Assembly: GCF_023573145.1 (NCBI RefSeq) | Contig: NZ_CP097636.1 | Span: 1,984,001 to 2,048,000 of the forward strand | DNA: 64,000 nucleotides | Direction of reading: 5' to 3' | Origin: Aquincola tertiaricarbonis | GTDB lineage: Bacteria > Pseudomonadota > Gammaproteobacteria > Burkholderiales > Burkholderiaceae_C | Made by a program: the position numbers and the translations under genes | Notes under the pieces: generated by a model | The model's database searches: none | What the model saw: the letters and a program-made list of their open reading frames with translations, nothing else | Told to the model about the DNA's origin: nothing | Shown: positions 35,058-42,796 of the stretch, piece by piece | Position numbering within the stretch: position 1 is the stretch's first letter | Layout: the number at the start of each line of letters is the position of its first letter

Positions 35058-35456
35058 ATCAAGTTTCAGCGCATCGTCGTCCTGGCCGCCCTGCTTGTCG
35101 CAGGTACCGCGCAGGCGCAGGAGGCCAAGGGCCCGATCCGGATCATCGTGCCCTTTGCCGCGGGTGGCGCCACGGACGCGGTGGCGCGGCACGTGGCACC
35201 CAGGCTGGCCAGGCAACTCGGAACGCAGGTCATTGTCGAGAACAAGCCGGGCGCCAGCGGTCAACTCGGCACCTCCTTCGTCAAGGCGGCGCCGGCCGAT
35301 AGGTCGACCTATCTGCTCGCGCTGGATCACTCGGTGGTGGTGGTGCCGCTGATCACGCCGACGGCTGGCTACGACGCCATGAAGGACTTCGTGGCGGCTG
35401 GCCAGGTGGCCCGGTTCCAGTGGACGCTGCCGAGGAGCTGGGCTACCCTGGCGTGA
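35058..35456 (+). pseudogene. Truncated Bug/TctC receptor with ATC in place of the start codon
   Basis: After a good ribosome site (GAGGAGA) the expected start codon is ATC at 35058, followed by a normal signal peptide (KFQRIVVLAALLVAGTAQAQ) and a Bug domain beginning PIRIIVPFAAGGATDAVARH. The match runs through KDFVAAGQVARFQWTL and then breaks, with a stop at 35456, leaving about 130 of the usual ~320 residues. ATC can rarely initiate translation, but the truncation makes this a pseudogene. It is a tandem relative of the intact receptor at 34050. Confidence 0.8.
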
Positions 35457-35469
35457 ACGTCAACACCAT

Positions 35470-35646
35470 CCGGAGCGGGTCGTGTGGGGCAGCGACTGGC
35501 CACATGTGACCGAGCCGGTGAAGCCGGATGACGCGGCCTTGCTGGACATCGTGGACCGCTGCCTCTCCAGCCCGCGGCACAGGCAGCAGGTGTCCGTGGA
35601 CAGCCCGTCGAACCTGTATCGGTACCCTGGACCGGGCACAGCCTGA
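35470..35646 (+). pseudogene. C-terminal remnant of an amidohydrolase (2-pyrone-4,6-dicarboxylate lactonase-like)
   Basis: In a frame different from the receptor fragment, the stretch PERVVWGSDWPHVTEP, DDAALLDIVDR and VDSPSNLY resembles the C-terminal end of TIM-barrel amidohydrolases of the LigI/PDC-lactonase group, where GSDWPH carries the metal-site Asp. Only about 58 residues remain and there is no start. A deletion between the receptor fragment and this tail is the simplest explanation. The homologue would belong to the protocatechuate 4,5-cleavage route, the same route the upstream RraA-type aldolase suggests. Confidence 0.6.
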
Positions 35647-35725
35647 CGACCGTGGCTGAACTGGTGGGCGCACCAGGGTTAACCTCGATCAGCCGCCGCG
35701 AGCGCAGCGGCTATCGTCGCGGCAC

Positions 35726-35742
35726 TTTGATCTTTGATCAAA
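35726..35742. promoter_or_regulatory. Candidate operator: TTTGATC repeat and TTTGATCAAA palindrome
   Basis: TTTGATC at 35726-35732 is followed directly by the 10-bp palindrome TTTGATCAAA at 35733-35742, ending 12 bp before the ATG of the GntR gene. Its position suggests autoregulation by that GntR protein. Confidence 0.5.
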
Positions 35743-35754
35743 AATTGGCCGACG

Positions 35755-36429
35755 ATGAATGCCCCTGAAGCGCCCCTCTCGATCAACGAGAAGGTCTACC
35801 GCACGCTGCGCGATCAGCTCATGCGCGGCGACATCGCCGCGGGACAGAACCTGGGCATCGAGGAGTTGGCTGCGGCCATGAACACCAGCACCATGCCCGT
35901 GCGGGCCGCGCTGCAGCGGCTGGCCGAGCAGCAGGCGGTGCAGCGCACCAGGAGCCGTTCCATGCAGGTGCCGCTGCTCAGCCTGGAGCGGCTGGAAGAC
36001 ATCCGCCGCTGCCGCGTGGTGGTGGAAGGCGCACTCACCGAGTGGGCGGTGCCGCTGCTGGACGCGCCGCAGATCGCGCTGCTGACGCAGCTGGCGCGCA
36101 AGATCGCGCAGGCCCTGCGCAAGCCATCGACGGTGGAAGAAGGGCTGGTGCAGAACCAGCGCTTCCACTTCACCATCTATCAGGCGGCCGAATCGCCCGC
36201 CATGCTGCCGCTGGTGGAGAGCCTCTGGCTTCAATCGGGGCCCTACCTGCGTGCGGCCCGCGCCCTGATGCACCGGTCGCGCGGCCACGACCTCGACTTC
36301 CATGACCGCATCCTGCAGGCCATCGTCGAACGCGACACAGCCCAGGCACGCGCGGTGATGGAAGAAGACGTGGCATGGGCCTTCGACCGCTTGCGCGAAA
36401 CCCCTGGCGCCCTGCTGCAGGCCGCCTGA
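35755..36429 (+). CDS. GntR-family regulator (FCD subfamily)
   Basis: Transcription factor of 224 residues. I chose ATG 35755; an in-frame TTG at 35734 would place the start inside the operator-like palindrome. The winged helix reads [20 protein letters not shown] and [20 protein letters not shown]; the FCD domain includes [15 protein letters not shown] and [20 protein letters not shown]. The dehydratase/otnI/denD genes begin 20 bp downstream on the same strand, so it is probably cotranscribed with, and controls, that sugar-acid module. Confidence 0.9.
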   Translation: MNAPEAPLSINEKVYRTLRDQLMRGDIAAGQNLGIEELAAAMNTSTMPVRAALQRLAEQQAVQRTRSRSMQVPLLSLERLEDIRRCRVVVEGALTEWAVPLLDAPQIALLTQLARKIAQALRKPSTVEEGLVQNQRFHFTIYQAAESPAMLPLVESLWLQSGPYLRAARALMHRSRGHDLDFHDRILQAIVERDTAQARAVMEEDVAWAFDRLRETPGALLQAA

Positions 36430-36449
36430 CCACCCTGCCCCCCACGACC

Positions 36450-38177
36450 GTGAATCCTCCCGAGCGCCCCAACCTGCACAAGCACCGCTCCCGCGCGGTG
36501 ACCGAAGGCGTCACCCGCGCGCCCCATCGCGCGTTCCTGCGGGCCACCGGCTTCGACGACGCGGCGCTGCAGAAGTCCATCGTCGGCATCGTCAGCACCC
36601 AGGGCGAGAACACGCCCTGCTCGATGGCGCTGGCGCCCCAGGCGGACCGCGCCCGGCTGGGCGTGGCTGCGGGCGGCGGCGTTCCGGTGAGCTTCTCGAC
36701 GGTGTCGGTTTCGGACGGCACCTCGATGAACCATGCCGGCATGCGCATGAGCCTGGTGTCACGCGAGGTGATTGCCGACAGCGTGGAAGTGGCCGTGCGC
36801 GGCCATGCCTATGACGGCCTGGTGGCCTTCGCAGGCTGCGACAAGACACTGCCCGCGATGATGATGGCCCTGGCCCGCCTCAACGTGCCGGGCGTGTTCA
36901 TCTATGGCGGCGCCACCCTCCCCGGCCACGCCCGCGGCGCGCAGGCCACCATCCTGACCACGATCGAGGCGGTGGGCGCCGTGCAGACCGGTGCGATGAC
37001 ACTGGAAGCCCTGGCCGCCACCGAGCGCAGCTGCACGCCCACGGCAGGCTCCTGCCCGGGGCAGTTCACCGCCAACACCATGGCCATGGTCGGTGAAACG
37101 CTGGGCCTGTCGCCGCTGGGCTCGGCCATGGTGCCGGCGGTGTACAGCGAGCGCCTGGCCATCGCCCAGCGCGCCGGCGAAACCGTGATGCACACGCTGG
37201 CCCGTGGCTGGCCACTGCCGCGCGACCTGATCACCCGCAAGAGCCTGGAAAACGCCTGCGCCGCGGTGGCGGCCACCGGTGGCTCCACCAATGCCGCGCT
37301 GCACATTCCGGCCATCGCCCATGAGGCCGGCGTCGACTTCACCCTCGACGACGTGGCCGCGGTGTTCCAGCGCACTCCGTTGATTGCCGACCTGCAACCC
37401 GGCGGCCGGTATTTGGCGCGCGACCTGCACGAGGTGGGCGGCGTGCCCGCGGTGCTGAAGGCGCTGCTGCAGGGCGGCCACCTGCACGGGGACGTGCCGA
37501 CACTGGAGGGCCGGTCGCTGGCCGAGGCGCTGGCGGCCTGGCCCGATGCCGATGGCACCGTGGTGCGGGCCTGCACCGAGGCGCTGCAACCCACCGGGGG
37601 CGTGACCGTGCTGCGCGGCAACCTCTGCCCCGAGGGCGCGCTGCTGAAGGTGGCAGGCCTGCGCTCGCTGGCGTTCACCGGCCCGGCGCGTGTGTTCGAG
37701 AACGAAGAAGCCTGCATGGCCGCGGTGTCGGAACGCCGCTACCGTGCCGGTGAGGTGCTGGTCATCCGCAACGAAGGCCCGCGCGGCGGGCCCGGCATGC
37801 GCGAGATGCTCAGCGTGACCGCCGCCATCTACGGCCAGGGCATGGGCGAAGCGGTGGCACTGCTGACCGACGGCCGCTTCTCGGGCGCCACGCGGGGCAT
37901 GAGCATCGGCTACGTGGGCCCCGAGGCCGCGCTCGGCGGTCCGATCGCGCTGGTCCGCGACGGCGACATCATCCGCATCGATGCCGCCGGGGGCACCCTC
38001 GACCTGCTGGTGACCGAGGAGGAACTGAACGCGCGCCGCAGCGCATGGACACCGCCGGCACCCGCCCGGCTGGGCGGCGTGCTCGAGAAGTACGCGCTGG
38101 TGGTGCGCCCGGCCCGCCAGGGCGCGGTGACCCATTCCGGCGCGGTCGACTGGCGGTATGAAGGGGAAGGTCCATGA
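36450..38177 (+). CDS. IlvD/Edd-family dehydratase (probably sugar-acid dehydratase)
   Basis: Fe-S dehydratase of 575 residues. I read a GTG start at 36450; no ribosome site is obvious. Family motifs include [42 protein letters not shown] (cluster cysteines), [25 protein letters not shown] and [20 protein letters not shown]. Dihydroxy-acid dehydratase acts in branched-chain amino-acid synthesis. This copy sits with otnI, denD, a GntR regulator and a Bug receptor, so an aldonate or tetronate substrate is more likely. The stop overlaps the next start as ATGA. Confidence 0.87.
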   Translation: MNPPERPNLHKHRSRAVTEGVTRAPHRAFLRATGFDDAALQKSIVGIVSTQGENTPCSMALAPQADRARLGVAAGGGVPVSFSTVSVSDGTSMNHAGMRMSLVSREVIADSVEVAVRGHAYDGLVAFAGCDKTLPAMMMALARLNVPGVFIYGGATLPGHARGAQATILTTIEAVGAVQTGAMTLEALAATERSCTPTAGSCPGQFTANTMAMVGETLGLSPLGSAMVPAVYSERLAIAQRAGETVMHTLARGWPLPRDLITRKSLENACAAVAATGGSTNAALHIPAIAHEAGVDFTLDDVAAVFQRTPLIADLQPGGRYLARDLHEVGGVPAVLKALLQGGHLHGDVPTLEGRSLAEALAAWPDADGTVVRACTEALQPTGGVTVLRGNLCPEGALLKVAGLRSLAFTGPARVFENEEACMAAVSERRYRAGEVLVIRNEGPRGGPGMREMLSVTAAIYGQGMGEAVALLTDGRFSGATRGMSIGYVGPEAALGGPIALVRDGDIIRIDAAGGTLDLLVTEEELNARRSAWTPPAPARLGGVLEKYALVVRPARQGAVTHSGAVDWRYEGEGP

Positions 38178-38287
38178 CCCCATCGGCCGCCCCGCCCATC
38201 GGCTTCTGCGGACAAGGCCCGATGGGCGCGGCCATGGTCGAGCGGCTGCTGAAGGCCGGCCCGGCCCGGCGCGGGGGCATGGCATGA
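38174..38287 (+). pseudogene. N-terminal stub of a 3-hydroxyisobutyrate/L-threonate dehydrogenase-like gene
   Basis: A 37-codon frame opens with ATG overlapping the dehydratase stop (ATGA) and closes overlapping the otnI start (ATGA). It reads [20 protein letters not shown], then MVERLLKAG: the Rossmann start of HIBADH-type enzymes, the family of L-threonate dehydrogenase LtnD. About 260 residues are missing, apparently by an internal deletion that preserved translational coupling to otnI. LtnD is often encoded next to otnI and denD, which supports the reading. The stub may still serve as a translated coupling peptide. Confidence 0.75.
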
Positions 38288-39114
38288 AGCTGGCCGCCAA
38301 TCTGCACCACCTGTACCAGGAGCTGCCGCCGCTGGCGCGCGTGGAGGCTGCGGCGCATGACGGCTTCGACGGCGTTGAGTGGCCCTTTCCGCACGGGATA
38401 TCGCCCGCCGCGCTGGCCGAACGGCTGCACACGACAGGCCTGCCGCTGGTGTTGATCAACACGCCGTTGGGGCCCCGCGGAGAACCCGGCCTGGCCGCCG
38501 TACCCGACGCCGAGGCGCACTTCCGCGACGGCGTTGAACGCTCTCTCGACTTTGCGCAGCGCACCGGCTGCACACGGCTGCACCTGATGGCCGGCTGCCC
38601 GCCGCACGAGGGCCGATCGATGCAGGGCGCGCTCGATCCGGCCACCCGCGACCTGCTGCTGCGCCGGCTGCAGTGGGCGGTGGCGCTGGCGCGCCAGGCC
38701 GGTGTGCTGCTGCTGCTGGAGCCGCTGAACCGGCACGACGTGCCGGGCTACGCCTACCACCGACCGGAGCAGGTGGTCGCGCTGATCGAAGCCTTGGACG
38801 CGCCTGGGCTGCGTCTGCTGTTCGACATCTACCACGCAGCGCGCGAAGGTCTGGATGTGCCGCAGGCGCTTCAAGCCCACCACGCCTGCATCGGCCATGT
38901 GCAGATCGCGCAGGCGCCAGGGCGCACCGCGCCCGACCTGGAGCGCCCGGCCACCCTGCAGGCGCTGCAGGTGCTGGCCGACCTCGGCCATGAAGGTTGG
39001 CTGGGACTGGAATACCACCCTGGCGGCCCCACCGCCGACAGCCTGGGCTGGCGCCATCCGCTGCGCCTGCTGCTGCAGCAGGCCCGGCCAAGACACGAGG
39101 AAGTGCGCGCATGA
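38284..39114 (+). CDS. otnI: 2-oxo-tetronate isomerase (hydroxypyruvate isomerase family)
   Basis: TIM-barrel isomerase of 276 residues, xylose-isomerase-like. Metal and substrate residues fall in DGFDGVEWPFP, LLLEPLNRHDVPGY (Glu), LRLLFDIYHAAREG (Asp/His) and LGLEYHPGGPTADS (Glu). In the tetronate pathway OtnI converts 2-oxo-tetronate to 3-oxo-tetronate, which OtnK phosphorylates and OtnC decarboxylates; neither otnK nor otnC is in the window. The ATGA overlaps on both sides indicate translational coupling to the stub and to denD. Confidence 0.8.
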   Translation: MKLAANLHHLYQELPPLARVEAAAHDGFDGVEWPFPHGISPAALAERLHTTGLPLVLINTPLGPRGEPGLAAVPDAEAHFRDGVERSLDFAQRTGCTRLHLMAGCPPHEGRSMQGALDPATRDLLLRRLQWAVALARQAGVLLLLEPLNRHDVPGYAYHRPEQVVALIEALDAPGLRLLFDIYHAAREGLDVPQALQAHHACIGHVQIAQAPGRTAPDLERPATLQALQVLADLGHEGWLGLEYHPGGPTADSLGWRHPLRLLLQQARPRHEEVRA

Positions 39115-40070
39115 AAGTGCTCATCACCGGGGCCGACGGCTACATCGGCCGCGCACTGGCCCGCCGCCTGGCAGCACCCGGCACCCTGCTGCAGGGCCGG
39201 CCGGTCGAGCGTCTGGTGCTCAGCGACCTGGCGCTGGGCGACCCGCTGCTGCGTGACGCCCCCGGCGTCACCGCCGTCCCCGGCAGCATCGCCGATTCCC
39301 GCGTCATCGACCTCGTCACCCGCGATGCGCCCGACGTCGTCTTCCATCTGGTCAGCGTGCCCAGCGGACAGACCGAGGCCGACCCCGACCTGGGCCTGCA
39401 GGTCAACGTCCAGGCCACGCTGGCCCTGGCGCGCGCGCTGCGGCGCAGCGGCCAGGCAGCCACCTTCGTGTTCACCAGCTCCATCGCCGTGTACGGCACG
39501 CCGCTGCCCGAGCGCATCGACGACGACACGCCGCTGGCCCCGGCGCTGAGCTACGGCGCGCACAAGCAGATGGCCGAAATCTTCCTGGCCGATGCCACCC
39601 GGCGCGGCCACCTGCAGGCGCGCATGCTGCGGCTGCCCGGCGTGGTGGCGCGACCGCCCACACCCACTGGCGCGCTGTCGGCGTTTTCCAGCGAGCTGAT
39701 GCGCGCCCTGGTGGCCCACCGACCTTACGTGTGCCCGGTGTCGCCGCAGGCGACCTTGTGGTTGCTGTCCTTGCAGGCTTGCATAGACAACCTGCTGCAT
39801 GCGGCGCAATGCCCGGCGCAGCCATTCGGCGGCACGACGGCCCTCAACCTGCCGGCCCAGCATGTGAGCGTCGCTCGGCTGGTCGATGCCTTCGAGACCG
39901 TCAGCCCCGGCGCATCCGCGGGCATCAGCTACCAGCCCCAGGCGGGCCTGGAAGCGCAGTTCGGCCGCCTGCCGCCGCTGTTCACGGCCCGCGCCGATGC
40001 CGCCGGCTTCCGGCACGACGGCAACCTGGCCACGCTGGTGCAGCGGGTCAGGGCCGGCCTGGCCGAGTGA
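39111..40070 (+). CDS. denD: NAD-dependent epimerase/dehydratase-like dehydrogenase, probably D-erythronate dehydrogenase
   Basis: Extended short-chain dehydrogenase of 319 residues. It begins with MKVLITGADGYIGRALARRL (nucleotide motif). The catalytic Ser and Tyr-x3-Lys are in FVFTSSIAVYG and YGAHKQM. DenD oxidises D-erythronate to 2-oxo-tetronate, the substrate of OtnI, which is encoded immediately upstream with a 4-bp overlap. The gene pairing is the main ground for the DenD call; the fold alone would allow other sugar substrates. Confidence 0.75.
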   Translation: MKVLITGADGYIGRALARRLAAPGTLLQGRPVERLVLSDLALGDPLLRDAPGVTAVPGSIADSRVIDLVTRDAPDVVFHLVSVPSGQTEADPDLGLQVNVQATLALARALRRSGQAATFVFTSSIAVYGTPLPERIDDDTPLAPALSYGAHKQMAEIFLADATRRGHLQARMLRLPGVVARPPTPTGALSAFSSELMRALVAHRPYVCPVSPQATLWLLSLQACIDNLLHAAQCPAQPFGGTTALNLPAQHVSVARLVDAFETVSPGASAGISYQPQAGLEAQFGRLPPLFTARADAAGFRHDGNLATLVQRVRAGLAE

Positions 40071-40111
40071 TTCACATGCGCCATCCAGGCGCGCCCACAG
40101 GAGACGACACC

Positions 40112-41122
40112 ATGGTTACCACGCGACGTGAGTTCATCCGGCGCAGCGCCGCCTTGTCTGCGGCCACTGCCGCCGCACCGGCCCTGTTCGGCACCGGCGC
40201 AGCCCAGGCGCAGCAGCCACCCACGGTCGATGCGCTGCGCATCGTCACCGGCTTTGCGGCGGGCGGCACCTCCGACACCGTATGCCGCCGCCTGGCCGAG
40301 GGCTTGCGCGGGATCTATGCGCGCAATGCGCTGGTCGAGAACAAGACCGGCGCCGGCGGGCAGATCGCCATCGCCAGCATGAAGCAGGCACCCGCCGACG
40401 GCACGGTGATGCTGCAGACGCCAGCCTCGATGCTGACCATCTACCCGCACATCTACAAGAAGCTGCAGTACGACCCGTTCAAGGATCTGGTGCCGGTGTC
40501 GGTGGCCTGCACCTTCGAGTTCGCACTGGCGGTGGGCCCGGTGGTGCCGGCCTCTGTCACCAACGTGCCGGAGTTCCTGGCCTGGGTGAAGGCGCATCCC
40601 GAGCATGCCAACTTCGGCTCACCCGCCGCCGGGTCGACCCCGCACTTCACCGCCGAGATGCTGAGCCGCGCCGGCGGTGCCGGCATGCGCCACGTGCCCT
40701 ACCGCGGCACGCAGCCGGCCGTGCTCGACCTCACGGGCGGGCAGATCGCCTCGGTCAGCGGCCCGATCGGCGACTTTCTGCCCCACCTGGGTGGCGGCCG
40801 GGTGCGCCTGCTGGGCGTGTCGGGTGCCAAGCGCAGCCGCTTCGTGCCGCAGACGCCCACCTATGCCGAGCAGGGGATCAAGGATGTGGTGACGGACGAG
40901 TGGTTCGCCTTCTACCTGCCGGCGGGCACCTCGCCCGAGATCGCGCAGCGTGCCAATGCCGCCATGCGCACCGCGCTGGCCAAGCCCGAGGTGATCGACG
41001 GCCTGGCGGCGATGGGCCTGGAGGCCCGCTCGTCGACACAGGCCGAGCTGGCCGACATGCAGCGCCGCGATACGGAGCGCTGGGGGCCCATCGTCAAGGC
41101 GGTGGGCTTCACGGCCGACTGA
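40112..41122 (+). CDS. Bug/TctC-family solute receptor with Tat-like signal
   Basis: Periplasmic receptor of 336 residues. AGGAGA precedes the ATG. The N-terminus TTRREFIRRSAALSAATAAA looks like a twin-arginine signal with cleavage near AQAQ. The mature chain has Bug landmarks: LRIVTGFAAGGTSDTVCRRL, VENKTGAGGQIAIASM, APADGTVMLQTP and NFGSPAAGSTPHFTAEML. As the last gene of the dehydratase-otnI-denD series, it may bind the sugar acid degraded there. The receptor is intact, followed 52 bp later by a decayed chemoreceptor. Confidence 0.9.
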   Translation: MVTTRREFIRRSAALSAATAAAPALFGTGAAQAQQPPTVDALRIVTGFAAGGTSDTVCRRLAEGLRGIYARNALVENKTGAGGQIAIASMKQAPADGTVMLQTPASMLTIYPHIYKKLQYDPFKDLVPVSVACTFEFALAVGPVVPASVTNVPEFLAWVKAHPEHANFGSPAAGSTPHFTAEMLSRAGGAGMRHVPYRGTQPAVLDLTGGQIASVSGPIGDFLPHLGGGRVRLLGVSGAKRSRFVPQTPTYAEQGIKDVVTDEWFAFYLPAGTSPEIAQRANAAMRTALAKPEVIDGLAAMGLEARSSTQAELADMQRRDTERWGPIVKAVGFTAD

Positions 41123-41173
41123 GAGCCCTGCGCAGACGCAGCCCGCGTGGTGGAGGACCGGCGCTGGCTGGTC

Positions 41174-41897
41174 ACGTGTCACAGAACATGTTGACTAGCA
41201 TGGTCGACATCGAAACCGGGCTGCGGGGGTTTATCGCCAGCGGCGATGAGCGATTTCTGGAGCCGCTCAAGCAGGGCAGACAAGACTTCAAGCAGCACTT
41301 CAATGAAGCGAAGTCGCTCACCTCCGACAACGCGACCCAGCAGGATCGCCTGGCGAAGATGGATGAGCGGCACCAAGCCTTCCTGAAGGTGGCCGAGAGC
41401 CTGATGACGCTGCGCCGCGCCGTGACGGCAGGCACCGCGACCTGAACGCGGCCGTGGAAGCTGCCCGGGCCGGTGAGCAAGGCCCCGGCTTCGCGGTGGT
41501 GGCCGGTGAGGTTCGCGACTTGGCGCAGCGCAGTGCCGAAGCAGCCAAGGAGATCAAGTCGCTGATCCTGCGCAGCACCGAACAGGTGGAGCAAGGCACT
41601 GCCCTGGTCGATCAGGCCGGACGAACCATGCAGGACATCGTCGCCTCCATCCAGCGGGTGTCCGACATCGTCGCCGAGATCAGTGCGGCCAGCGTCGAGC
41701 AGACCTCAGGCATCCAACAGGTAGGCGAAGCGGTGACCGACATGGACCGCGGCACCCAGCAGAACGCCGCGCTCGTGGAAGAAAGTGCCGCCGCCGCCGA
41801 GAGCCTGCGTCGGCAGGCCGAACAGCTGGTGCAGGCAGTGGCCGTCTTCAGGCTGACCGGGGGAAAGCGCATGGATGCAAGTGCCACCGGCGTGTGA
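41174..41897 (+). pseudogene. Decayed methyl-accepting chemotaxis protein
   Basis: Two fragments in different frames. The first (to 41445) is a CHASE3-type sensor segment containing SMVDIETGLRGFIASGDERF, LEPLKQGRQDF and [13 protein letters not shown]. The second (from about 41442) is the end of the signalling domain, beginning [20 protein letters not shown] and ending [20 protein letters not shown]. The promoter-side start, the first membrane helix, HAMP and about half the signalling domain are missing, so at least two deletions have occurred. It cannot make a functional receptor. Confidence 0.85.
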
Positions 41898-42002
41898 GCA
41901 GGCGCAACAACCGGCGAGGCCTAGCGCGTGACGGACATGGCACGCGAGCTGCCGCATGCTCCTCGCCCCTTCAGAAGTCGTGCCGGGCCACTGCGCCCCG
42001 TC

Positions 42003-42552
42003 CCCCGCAGCACCAGTTCCCTCGCGTGCACGACGGGACCCCGTCCCCGATCGCGCTTGACGCGATCAAGCAGTTCGCCGAAGGCAACCGGCTTGATCTC
42101 ATAGAGGTTCAGTTTGGCGAAGGGACTCTCGAGAATCCGGCTGTAGATGGAGCGTCGCAGCGAAAGGCATCGGCGACTTCACTGCGCTGCTCGACTTTCG
42201 CCCGAGCAGGTGAACGTCCGGAGCTGACATCGACTCGGGCGCGCGCCAGCAGCAGGCGGGCCCCCTCCAACGTCACGTCCATGCCGTAGGCCAGATGGGA
42301 TCTTTCGGCCAGCCGAGCCACGGGCTCGTGGCGACCGATGGTCAACGTCTCGCGTCGGCCACCCAGCCTGTAATCGTAGCGGAACGACCGACTCCCGCTG
42401 GGCGAGACCACGACGTACAGGCCGTTGCCTCCGTCGCTGACCTTGTAGGGCCGCTCGCGGGGCTGCATATCGCGCAGCTTGGCATCCGTCAAACCCTGCC
42501 GCGCCTTCTGACTGCCGGGCACGACGCCAGCCCGCTTCACCGAGGTGTCCAT
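42003..42552 (-). pseudogene. Decayed P4-type tyrosine integrase (N-terminal half)
   Basis: From ATG 42552 the frame shows the arm-binding domain of P4-like integrases: LTDAKLRDMQPRERPYKVSD, then GGNGLYVVVSPSGSRSFRYD and YRLGGRRETLTIGRHEP. It loses similarity near residue 120 and stops at 42109. In a second minus-strand frame, similarity resumes with RSIYSRILESPFAKLNLYEI and KPVAFGELLDRVKRDRGRGP, a core-binding segment, until about 42005. The catalytic domain with its Arg/His/Tyr residues is absent. It lies just downstream of the guaA 3' end and in the same orientation, the position used by guaA-targeting genomic islands. Confidence 0.85.
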
Positions 42553-42586
42553 GAGATCTCCGATCCATTGCCTGTCGCAGGACCGG

Positions 42587-42663
42587 GATACCGTCATGAG
42601 GGCTGACGGTATCGCCGCTGGCCTGCCAGCGTAGGTGCTCGGATACCGTCAGATCAACCGTCA
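42587..42663. repeat. GATACCGTCA repeats between integrase remnant and guaA
   Basis: GATACCGTCA occurs at 42587-42596 and 42642-42651, and in inverted form (TGACGGTATC) at 42604-42613; a shorter ACCGTCA is at 42657-42663. The first two form a perfect 10-bp inverted repeat with a 7-bp loop. Repeats like this between an integrase gene and its attachment site are typical integrase arm sites or excisionase sites. Confidence 0.6.
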
Positions 42664-42776
42664 GGACGCGCGGGACGAGGTGGGATCGGGCGGGACGGCC
42701 GTAGACGCTAAGTCCTTGTCCCTGCAACGAAATCGGATTGTTCTGGGATGGCCCCAAACACCATGGGACCATCTTG

Positions 42777-42796
42777 TCTCATTCCCACTCGATCGT
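42777..42796 (-). other. guaA 3' end, probable island attachment site
   Basis: The last codons of guaA (ATCGAGTGGGAATGA on the minus strand) are a known insertion target of genomic islands. The adjacent integrase remnant and arm-like repeats suggest this end once served as an att site. I found no second copy in the window. Confidence 0.45.

Noticed and set aside
36375..36449. Upstream in-frame extension of the dehydratase
   Set aside because: It would overlap the end of the GntR gene by over 50 bp and adds residues not seen in the family; GTG 36450 gives the normal N-terminus.
41898..42002. A small gene between the chemoreceptor and integrase remnants
   Set aside because: No frame here has a ribosome site or recognisable sequence; it is best read as junction DNA left by deletions.
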